From NCBI GenBank assembly GCA_905160935.1, contig CAJHZI010000418.1, positions 62,001 to 126,000 of the forward strand: 64,000 bases of DNA, written 5' to 3'. How positions within the stretch are numbered: position 1 is the first letter of the stretch; each line of letters begins with the position of its first letter. Below are positions 55,544 to 64,000 of this stretch, one piece after another. The position numbers and the translations under genes are program-made. The DNA comes from Enchytraeus crypticus. Lineage: Eukaryota; Annelida; Clitellata; Enchytraeida; Enchytraeidae. Under the pieces are notes generated by a model. The model was not told where the DNA came from. It saw only the letters and a program-made list of their open reading frames with translations, and searched no databases.

Positions 55544-55980
55544 ATGGCTGCATATTCTGGTAATAGCACAACTAACATAACCATTTTAGACGAATCAGCC
55601 TCGAATTTGACAGATCCCTCGTCAATGTCAGACAACTCAGTAACGTCAACAACTCACTATTTGCAGGACCCACACAACATTGTCGGTAAGGTCGGTGGAT
55701 CAGTTACAATACTACTAATAATAATTGGAATAGTGGGAAACCTGCAGGTTCTCATTCTGGTAGCTAGATGTAGAAAGCTTCATCGATCCTACAACATTAT
55801 GATAGCATCTCTATCTTTCAGCGACCTTCTGTTCAACGCCGGCATCATGCCTCTCTACGTAGAAACCTACTTCCAGCGGCGATGGAGATTCGCGCACGCT
55901 CTCTGCCGGTTTCATACGTTCTTCGGAACAATGGTTCTGATGTCAGGTGGACTTCATATCGGCCTGATAGCGTTGAACAG
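55544..55980 (+). CDS. GPCR gene 3, coding exon 1 (N-terminus to end of TM3)
   Basis: Opens at ATG 55544 and ends at AAC AG before the donor GTATAT, the same phase-2 site as in genes 1 and 2. Unlike those, the reading frame continues 23 codons into the intron before a stop. Confidence 0.92.
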
Positions 55981-58595
55981 GTATATATCTTATTGCATAG
56001 ATCTCAGTCTTCCGCAAATTAATAATAATAATAGTAACATTAACAACAATTAGAGTGCTACAGTCATCAATGACAACATCGAGCACTACTGAGTCAAAAT
56101 CAAGCCGGCGATAAAAATAAAAAGGCGGTCCAAAAACGGTGCAATTGCAAAAATCAAGACAATCAGTCCAAAGTAGCAGGTTCATGGTGCATAATCCTTC
56201 TAAAATAATGCTTAGGTCAATCCTTGGTAAGAATTTAACGTTCGATTCCTCGTCAGAAGGCAATGTCAGGTACGTCAATCACTCTCAATCAGGTCAATCC
56301 GTCCCGTCGGAACAAACAAAACCCACCAAAAAAAATAAGCATGTCCTAATCTTCTCCATGACCTTTAGCTTTTGAAAATATTACATCTGAAGTGGTTTTT
56401 CATTGTGGTCAGCAGTTCTTGCTTAAATGATGTTTGCGACATTTTAGAAATTACTCTTCAATGAACTCGACTCAACATGGGAATATTTTACAAATATAAT
56501 AAATCTCATAATTGGATATATTTTTAAATGATGCAATACGAACGACACAATAATTATCTTTTTCGTGAGCAAAGCTTGGTTAAATTCTCTCTCTATTAAC
56601 GCAATTGCGTTAAAAAATTGTTATTTTTGCTTGGCTTTATAACTAAATTAAACCAGGCAATTGAAAATTGAGAAACTTTTAAGTGAGAATTATATTACTT
56701 ATTTTATATTTTATATGTTTACATGCTAAAACCCTGTCATTACAACCTAACAAATTATACGCAAATGTATTAATAAATTAAATCGTTAGTGATTTTATTG
56801 TTAAAGTATTTTTTGTTAAATACTAAGTAGAAAATATTTTTTCAGGTATTTGTTAATAGTTCACCGGTCTGTCTACGCTCATTTCTCATCCCACCGGGCT
56901 GTCCTCACTCAGATTGTCCTCATCTGGCTCGTTGCCTTCTTCTCCGTCCTACCCGGAGTCCTGGGCTGGCGAGCCGTGATCGGATACGCTGACCAGGTGG
57001 GACGCTGTAACTACTTCCGTAGTGAATCCGGAGGATCCCTATTCCTAGTTTTCTTTATCGGATTCCTGATTCCGTGTTTCGTCATGTTCTACTCATATCT
57101 GATGATCTGGCGTAAGATTGTTCGCAGCGGTTCCAGAATGATCTCTCATGGGAGCAGTTGTCGTGAGGCGAGGAAGGATAAGGCAGCTGGTGTAGCTGCA
57201 CATTGTGCACCGTGCGAGAAAGCTGCACATTGTGCACCGTGCGAGAGAGCTGCACATTGTGCACCGTGTGACAAAGAAGCCGTTGATCCTCAGGCTGCCT
57301 TCAAGATCTACGAATGTGCGCACAGGAATCGCAGTTATTCTTCTTTATCAAGATCCCAAATGTTTCGCTCCATTCCAGATATACGTTCCGCCTGGTGTGA
57401 ATCGGATTCGTGTGATTCCTTATCCGACGAAGTTCTGACGGTTCATCTACATACTGATCCGAATTGTCTAAGCGCTGTGAATAATCCTGTGAACAAGGAT
57501 GGAGTAGAATGTGAGGTGAAGGTCATTAACATCGTGGACCATATAGTCGCAGCTGATGGTGATATTGCTATTAAAGAGGGTTGCATGACCTTTTCAGATT
57601 TTAAAACTAAACTTAAAAACATTTTAGATGATACGGCACAGGCAACAGAAGATAACTATATAAATTCAAAATTAACTCTTCCTGCACGAAGACGCCTTTC
57701 ATCCCTGTCTCGATGTAGGGGCTATACTATTACAAAGCCACTACAGGACACGGCGCCAGAAGTACTGGAAGAAACCTATTGTCGTAGCGAGCGACGTAAA
57801 TTCTGTTCGGAATCAGACAAGCTGTCGACATCGAAGAGCTGTTTGCATGAAGTTGCTGCAGGGTTAAATGGCATGACTACTTCATCTAACGTCATACCTA
57901 AGAGAGCTGGCCAGTGCGAGAGACACTTAAGTGTAAACGAGCATCTTATTAATACTTCCATGAACGTTAATTTAACTGATGCCGCTTCAAACAACACGAA
58001 TATTGAAAGTAGATTTGATTGTCGACAGTTATCTCGTTCTATGGTCAAATCGCAGTCGCAAACTACAACCCAAACATGCGATCATCCTCTACATTCAGCA
58101 TTAACTGAAGAAATACTGTTGGAAGAACATCAACCTACTCTCTACCAGTCAGTGAAAAGCATAAATATTCGACAAATTCTGCATGAAAGAAACTACAACT
58201 GCTTCAAAATTAAAGAAAACTTTGGCACGAAAACAGAAATTACCAAACAGAATTGCCAAACAGAATCGACGAACAACCTGAGGCAAATTAGGAGGAGGAA
58301 GAACACAAGCCAGGCCACCTGCCGCAAGACTAGCCGTGCCTGGAGCTACCGGCTGAATTCCATTCGAATGATATTTGTTATCTTTATCACGTTCCTTATC
58401 ACTTATCTCCCGTTCACCGTTATCAATCTGTTCGTAGACGCTGAGCATGTGAATAGAAATTGGTACATGATTACGCAGCTAAATTTCTGGGCGGGCTCTG
58501 CCATTAACCCGATCATCTACGGGATTATGAACAAACAGTTTCGTCGCGGGTATTGGGAATTGTTTACCATGCTCTCTCGCCGATTGAAATTCTAA
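55544..58595 (+). CDS. GPCR gene 3: melatonin-receptor/Tre1-like class A receptor, 2 coding exons, 728 aa
   Basis: Third receptor of the array. Exons are 55544-55980 and 56846-58595. The N-terminus has sequons at N7, N11 and N21. TM1 is about 49-75 and TM2 about 86-106. C121 starts TM3, which ends NRYLLIVHR (145-153). TM4 is about 166-186, ECL2 C200 lies in [11 protein letters not shown], and TM5 is about 211-233. IL3 is about 410 residues, with a Cys/His-rich triple repeat at 263-289. TM6 (about 651-673) follows NSIRM, and TM7 holds NPIIY (700-704) and the tail FRRGYWELF. Compared with gene 2, TM6-TM7 is almost collinear ([15 protein letters not shown]). The predicted role is G-protein signalling by an unidentified ligand. 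Confidence 0.93.
55981..56845 (+). other. intron of GPCR gene 3
   Basis: 865-bp phase-2 intron, about a third of it a reverse LINE-type insertion (56018-56300). TTAACGCAATTGCGTTAA at 56597-56614 is a perfect 18-bp palindrome. Confidence 0.9.
56018..56300 (-). mobile_element. reverse LINE-type insertion in the gene 3 intron
   Basis: The left edge is an (ATT)n tail read on the minus strand. The following 150 bp (AACAATTAGAGTGCTAC, TCATCAATGACAACATC, ATCAAGCCGGCG) match 51826-51975. The right part (56212-56290) is a second LINE tail variant in the same orientation. It may be two nested or adjacent inserts. Confidence 0.65.
56846..58595 (+). CDS. GPCR gene 3, coding exon 2 (TM4 to C-terminus)
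   Basis: The acceptor ATTTTTTCAG is followed by G TAT TTG TTA, completing Arg-Tyr-Leu-Leu. A single open frame continues to the TAA at 58593-58595. The first ATG-like start seen by a scanner (TTG at 56850) is inside the exon, not a real start. Confidence 0.94.
57195..57275 (+). repeat. 27-bp coding tandem repeat (AAHCAPCEK) in IL3 of GPCR gene 3
   Basis: Three nearly identical copies encode [18 protein letters not shown] and AAHCAPCDK (residues 263-289). Each supplies one His and two Cys, giving a Cys/His cluster in a cytoplasmic loop. Confidence 0.95.
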
Positions 58596-58675
58596 GGGAA
58601 ATGTATTTATGTTTTATCAAATGACTCACATAAATACGTTGTCATACATGTATGTACATGTACATGTGCTCGTAA

Positions 58676-58677
<2 letters not shown>

Positions 58678-58707
<30 letters not shown>

Positions 58708-58744
58708 CATTACATGTATACATGTATATATACATGTATATATG

Positions 58745-58776
<32 letters not shown>

Positions 58777-58872
58777 CATTACATGTATACATGTATATAT
58801 ATACATGTATATATATATATATATAGTGTATATGTATGCATATATATAGATTCAATATATGCATACATATAT
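58678..58872. repeat. (TA)n / TACATGTA tract
   Basis: Alternating TATATA and TACATGTATA words just after gene 3. Confidence 0.95.
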
Positions 58873-59014
58873 GCACTGGCTGGAGCCAGTGGCGAAGTCG
58901 GTAAGATACTCGACCGCGGATCTGATGGTGCGGGTTCAAATCCTGGGCTCACCCGTCACTGACATCGCTTTCGAGTGAGGAAACTGACGTTAACCTTAGC
59001 TTTACCAGCTTTAG
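58873..59014 (+). mobile_element. SINE-A, best-preserved full-length copy
   Basis: Starts CACTGGCTGGAGCCAGTGG; the pol III box A is TGGCGAAGTCGG and box B is GGTTCAAATCC. The body has CACTGACATCGCTTTCGAG, and the tail is TGAGGAAACTGACGTTAACC followed by TTAGCTTTACCAGC. The tRNA-like head marks it as tRNA-derived. The tail parallels the resident CR1/L2-like LINE tail. It sits between two (TA)n/TACATGTA tracts. Confidence 0.92.
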
Positions 59015-59029
59015 CTTTATATAATTTAG

Positions 59030-59065
<36 letters not shown>

Positions 59066-59115
59066 TGTATATATATATATATATTATATTTTGTACATAT
59101 ATTATATACGTGTAT
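59030..59115. repeat. (TA)n tract 3' of SINE-A
   Basis: TA blocks with one ACATGT interruption. Confidence 0.95.
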
Positions 59116-59591
59116 ATATACGTATTTAGGTGGGACACTGAAGAGTAAAGCAACCGCTAACTGTAATAATCGAAGGAGGCAATTAATAAACAACTGAGTA
59201 AAACAATGAAAAGTCATTTCAAAAGATATATATTTCCCAAGCTAGACGCTTGAAATGTTCTTCGAGAAGGTGTTTAGTTAAAACTCAAGTGTGACAGTTT
59301 GTACTGTTGCAATTCAATATAATATTCCAATAGGCTCTGCGATAAACGATAAAAGCTGACAAATATAATAAACCCAAAGGTGCCTACTTTACAAGTATGT
59401 CATCGAAACAATATTCTTTAAAACAGTTATTTTGTAAAGGACTTGCCAATTTAAGATTTCTAATAAACTGGATAAGGCCTTGTTTACAGTAATTTGTTTT
59501 CATTATTTTACGGTAATTAATTAGAAGTTTTCTTTGCATTGCTTGAGCAAGAAAGATGTTATCTCTATCTAAATATAAATCTGGCTCTTAG

Positions 59592-59832
59592 AATGTCTTA
59601 TTAGCGTAGAGGTAACTTCATTTAGTTTTAAATGACAGATCCTGAAGTATATTGAACCCTAGCGGATTTGAATCCCAGTCGTGCTGATCTGAGAGTAAAA
59701 TCTCCGACATTCACTGGATTGGTTATACGGAAAATTGTCTAAATTGTAAAATTCTAAGCATTTGGTATAAAAGTGATGGATATCAACATTGTTAATCATT
59801 TCAATGTAATGCGTGTTTGTTTTATTTTAGCT
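59592..59832 (+). mobile_element. SINE-B
   Basis: TTAGCGTAGAGGTAAC (box A), GGATTTGAATCCC (box B), GTAAAATCTCCGACATTCAC and AATGCGTGTTTGTTTTATTT. Confidence 0.85.
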
Positions 59833-62049
59833 CAGGGATTAATTTATAGATGAACATATCTTTATGGAATAAGTCCGTCCCCGAGAGATTTTGTTCTTTG
59901 ACCTTTAGTCTACTTCTAGAATGAAGAGCTAGGAAATATTTCTACTGGCTAAAATTAGATTGCTTAGAAGTGAAATATGTAACCATCAGAGTAAACCTGG
60001 TCCCGTTTATTCATCTTTAAGAAGAATGGGTGAAATAAGCTTACTCTTAAGATAATGGAGACTACTGGCAATAATCACAAATGTAATCTGAATTAGTTAA
60101 TCATGGGATTTATTGTACTAATCAGACCCTATAGCAACGAATACGTCTCGTGGATTATGTATCCTTGACCCCCGGGTTCCGGATGAGAATAAATATCAGA
60201 TGGAAAAAATCTCGACGTCGATTACTTGATCCTCAACGATGCTTTAAATATCATTAATGAATTCCAGAAATTTCCTTAAGGAATCAGTATCGTTGGATTA
60301 TTTTATTGTTTCAAGGAATCAATTAAGCATTAGGAAGATAAGTACCTGTTTTAACTATATGTAGATAATTAGTTAAATAATCGATCACCAAATTATTATA
60401 TGACTACAAATATTGTAAAAGCAAATATAAATCAAAATTCCAGGAATGGGCTCGTTGATCTAAAGGAAATTTTGAATCCATCTACTTTTAGCTTAATTTA
60501 TAGGATTTAGTCATCTTCCGTAGAAGAGTTTAATGCTGTAGAATACTGATTTACGCATGCCCTAGAATTTTAAATTAAATATTCTACGGAATTTTAAACT
60601 TTTATTTAAAATTCAAGCTTCATATAACTCCTATAATGTTACCAAAAGGTACACTGAAATATTGCATGCATTATTCAATACAGCATAATAAAATGTTAGA
60701 AAAAATATTCATTCTAGCAGTCTACGCGTAGATAATCATGATCTCATAAGCATTCTCGAAATTTGTGTAAATTTTACTGCAACTGTTTAGCTGATAAATT
60801 CAGCTATTAAATTATTTATTATTTATACATAAGTGTTCCACTGCAGCTCACTAGGTATTCGGTTCAAAACCAACGTTGAAGAGTTTTATATCTATCTAAG
60901 GTTGAATTGGCCTCGACTATTAAACTGGAAAAATACTTATAAATTAATTTCAAATGCGGGAACTTGTAAAGATATTGAGTAACTATATCTGTAACGTTGG
61001 ACTATTACACGAACGTCAGATTTCTAATTTTCACGCATTGATTGTAATTTCTGAATAGGCTAAAATGTTTCCCTTTCAGTACAACATCACTGTTCATAGC
61101 AAATATATGAAATAGCATATCTAAACTGAAAATAGTAAACTCGAAAAATAATTACAACAGTGGGAAGTTCTAGAGATGTTATCAGTAATGCATTACAAGA
61201 CAATAAGACATCTCAAGCATGGTTTCTAATTTCCGAATAGGTTAAAAGATTGACTTTTCAGTGAAACATCATTGATCATGGCAAATATACCATGTAGCAT
61301 TCATGCTACTTAATTCATTCATGAAATCAGGCAAAAATATTAGCCTTTCCAACTCCCATTGAACGTTCTTAGAATTGCTTCATACGCTTCACACAACGAA
61401 GCTGCCACTAGTATTACCTACAACGACATTGAGATCTTTCTATTTAATTATTTAGTATTTCTTCTAATCATTTTACGGCAGGGATTTCCTCTGCAGACGA
61501 ATAGAATGTCTAATGAAACGTTCAATACGTTTTAAGCTCAACCTGAGAATTGATTTCTATTTCAAGTGAAAATGTTGTTTGCTTAGCTGAACTTTCTAAA
61601 CGCCATTGACAACAAGTCGCTTTGTGTGGTAAGATTTTTCTGGAAGAGTTGCTCCGTTGATAAATAGTTTTAGAATAACGTGGGTAAGATTGACTTTGAA
61701 TACAATTAGCATGATTAATTTAAACCGCATGAACATGTTTAATTCTGAATATATACTTTCAAAGGAGATAATTCGTATAATTATAAGAGTTTTGTTACAG
61801 TTAATGCATCTTACGTTTTCTTGGTATTCTAAACCTGTTTAAACACCGATTTATATAATAACTTAGTATTCTTACAGTAATTGCTGAATTACTTCTAAAT
61901 TATGCTGCATCGCAAAACTAGTTATTCAAATTTAAAACAAAGAAGAACTGTTCATTAATTCAAGAATAATATTGATTACCTGGAGTACTCCGCGTTATAA
62001 TTGCAGTTTACCGATAAAGTACAACTTAACAGATATAATGAATATATAC

Positions 62050-62050
62050 A

Positions 62051-62120
<70 letters not shown>
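62050..62120. repeat. (TA)n tract
   Basis: Pure TA dinucleotide run of about 70 bp. Confidence 0.97.
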
Positions 62121-62124
<4 letters not shown>

Positions 62125-62856
62125 ACTGACGTTATGGTAGCTGATTCTCTTAACTCTTAATGCATGGTAGCGAAGACAATTAATTAGCTTAAGTAAATCA
62201 ATTATTTAATACTAAAGATGCGATTTGACGAGAAAGCAATATGTATGTCTACTAATAAGTAGGTCCTTCTTAGAACACTGGCCTTATCATTTGTGAAAGT
62301 TGTTTTAAGGTTGGGATCCAGACGTCTTGGTTACCTATTATGTATGCTACCACTTCGACAAACCTTCACCGCCATAAAAGAAACTATTTACGTACTTTGC
62401 TTTTGAAACAACTATTTATTGTAGCACACTCATGTCTTCAGACTTATCTTCGAGACTGCTTTACAGGTTCCTGACACGTTTTCTTTTTCAATTTGCTGCA
62501 AGCTCCGATACATGATTATTCTTTCCGAGGCCCTAGAGGATATCCATTGTAGGTTGTCTGACCTGAGCGTTGAATCCAAACCCAGACATGGTTTTTTGTC
62601 CAACTGTTTCATTCATTTCCGGTGCCAAGCTCCCCTAGACGATGCAAGTTTCGTGAAAAATGTCAACAGGTTCAAGACATAGCTGGTCTTCCGTCGTTTA
62701 GTATGTAATCATTGTATGTATTTACAGTATGTGTGTACGCATATGTGTATGCATATGTGTATGCATACATCATCAGTTCCTTGCGTTCTGTACAGAACTT
62801 AGAGCGGCAACCTTCCTCCATTCGTTTCTACCATCAGCAATGCTCACCATGCATAC

Positions 62857-63050
62857 AGGATGAGCAATTAAAAATAATCCCAAAGTAAAATTGCAATAAC
62901 TTGGTCAATTCTTGATATTTTGCCTAGAAATTCAACTTCTCAGTAGAAGAGTAATTTCTACATAAGCGCAACAAATTGTGTATAAATATATTGCATTGGA
63001 CTGAAGTTATTCAAGTTGTACGACAAAAATTGATTTTGACTGGAGGGGGT
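62857..63050 (+). mobile_element. possible mariner-type terminus (one end only)
   Basis: ATACAGGATGAGCAATTAAA resembles the TACAGGGTGAGTAAAA terminus of the mariner at 33174. No matching right end was found, so this is tentative. Confidence 0.3.
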
Positions 63051-63060
63051 AATCCGTGGA

Positions 63061-63092
63061 GGGGAAATCCTGGGAGGTGGGTAATTCGGGGG
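63061..63092 (+). other. G-quadruplex motif
   Basis: Four G runs (63061-63064, 63072-63074, 63079-63081, 63088-63092) with loops of 7, 4 and 6 nt fit the canonical G3+N1-7 rule, in otherwise AT-rich DNA. Confidence 0.75.
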
Positions 63093-63482
63093 TGTGTATC
63101 TGTATTCTATCACAGAAGTCAATTTTAGAACGTTCTGATTGGCTAGAACACATTACAGTTACGTGTAGACAAATATGTAGACAAATTTCATCTGCATTTT
63201 CCATTAAATCGTTCCAATAAACCACATTCGATCGAAAGCTACAGTAGTCCAATAGCTAAGGTGACAGGCTTATAGCCGGTTTCGCCTTCTTAAGATGAGG
63301 AAAAGAACTCTAAATCAGTCATATATTACATCTATTTTCATCATTAGAAATAGAGATCAAAATTGATTTACAGAAATTTTACTACACCCATTTTTAAATG
63401 TAAGTCTTAGAGAAACGAAGATTCAACTTGAAGCATAGAAAAGTAGAATTGCGCTTCGCTTAGTGTTTATACCCTTGATCGG

Positions 63483-63782
63483 ATCAGTAATAATATTCAT
63501 TATCCTCATCAGTAATAATATTCATTATCCTCATCAGTAATAATATTCATTATCCTCATCAGTAATAATATTCATTATCCTCATCAGTAATAATATTCAT
63601 TATCCTCATCAGTAATAATATTCATTATCCTCATCAGTAATAATATTCATTATCCTCATCAGTAATAATATTCATTATCCTCATCAGTAATAATATTCAT
63701 TATCCTCATCAGTAATAATATTCATTATCCTCATCAGTAATAATATTCATTATCCTCATCAGTAATAATATTCATTATCCTC
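63483..63782 (+). repeat. 25-bp tandem array, 12 identical copies
   Basis: ATCAGTAATAATATTCATTA followed by TCCTC, repeated 12 times with no visible difference. The last copy runs into CGTAGCGG. Confidence 0.97.
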
Positions 63783-64000
63783 GTAGCGGAAACCATATGT
63801 AGGGCTTCTAGTTCTTAAGTTCCGCTTCTTTTTTTCCGCTGCCATGTTGTAAATTACTTGTCATACATAATTATATAAGTGCATAGACTGGATTTTTAAC
63901 TTAATTTAGTAAAGAGAGACTCTAATGGTTCGTTCATTATTAATTGAATCTCCAATTTGCGTCATTCATTTTCTGGGTCAGATTTTAATATAAATTCAAC

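Larger units (their letters stand above)
58596..64000. other. gene-free region downstream of GPCR gene 3
   Basis: Holds (TA)n/TACATGTA tracts, a well-preserved SINE-A, a SINE-B, a G-quadruplex motif and a 25-bp tandem array. From 59.9 to 62.0 kb nothing recognisable is seen. Confidence 0.7.

Noticed and set aside
58885-58960. Functional tRNA gene
   Set aside because: Has pol III boxes A and B but no foldable acceptor or anticodon arms, and is part of a dispersed SINE.
63483-63782. CRISPR-like array
   Set aside because: The repeats are directly adjacent with no spacers, in a eukaryotic context; plain tandem repeat.

Overview
This is an AT-rich, intron-bearing and repeat-dense stretch of animal nuclear DNA. 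It has long (TA)n tracts, many minisatellites, several SINE families and pieces of at least three LINE groups. An invertebrate is most likely, probably a marine one such as a mollusc or other spiralian, though an echinoderm cannot be excluded. The hints are frequent TACATGTA and TAGGCCTA words, a 2A-bearing CR1/L2-like LINE, and melatonin-receptor/Tre1-like receptors with very long third cytoplasmic loops. No species is claimed.

The only convincing host protein genes are three paralogous rhodopsin-class G-protein-coupled receptors, head-to-tail on the + strand. Gene 1 spans 13686-26632 (3 coding exons, 765 aa), gene 2 spans 43074-46976 (2 coding exons, 721 aa) and gene 3 spans 55544-58595 (2 coding exons, 728 aa). 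All three are split at the same phase-2 site inside the DRY-equivalent motif (AsnArg|Tyr/His). All carry the TM3-ECL2 cysteine pair, NPIIY in TM7, and an IL3 of roughly 400-440 residues. Gene 1 has an extra phase-0 intron before TM5. IL3 of gene 2 holds six 12-residue repeats; IL3 of gene 3 holds three 9-residue HCAPC repeats.

Layout: 1-13685 is gene-free upstream DNA with SINEs, LINE scraps and a three-copy CRE minisatellite. The 8.7-kb intron 1 of gene 1 is full of minisatellites. Between genes 1 and 2 (26.6-43 kb) lies a transposon-rich block: a mariner deletion derivative, an RTE-like LINE 3' end and a 3.4-kb CR1/L2-like LINE with a 2A-like motif. From 47 to 55.5 kb there are SINEs, a tRNA/5S-like SINE and minisatellites. 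After gene 3 come a near-complete SINE, a G-quadruplex motif and a homogeneous 25-bp tandem array.

The main system-level observations are (a) a young-looking receptor array diversifying mainly in its cytoplasmic loop by tandem-repeat growth, and (b) a SINE family whose 3' tail copies the tail of the resident CR1/L2-like LINE, implying that the LINE mobilises it.
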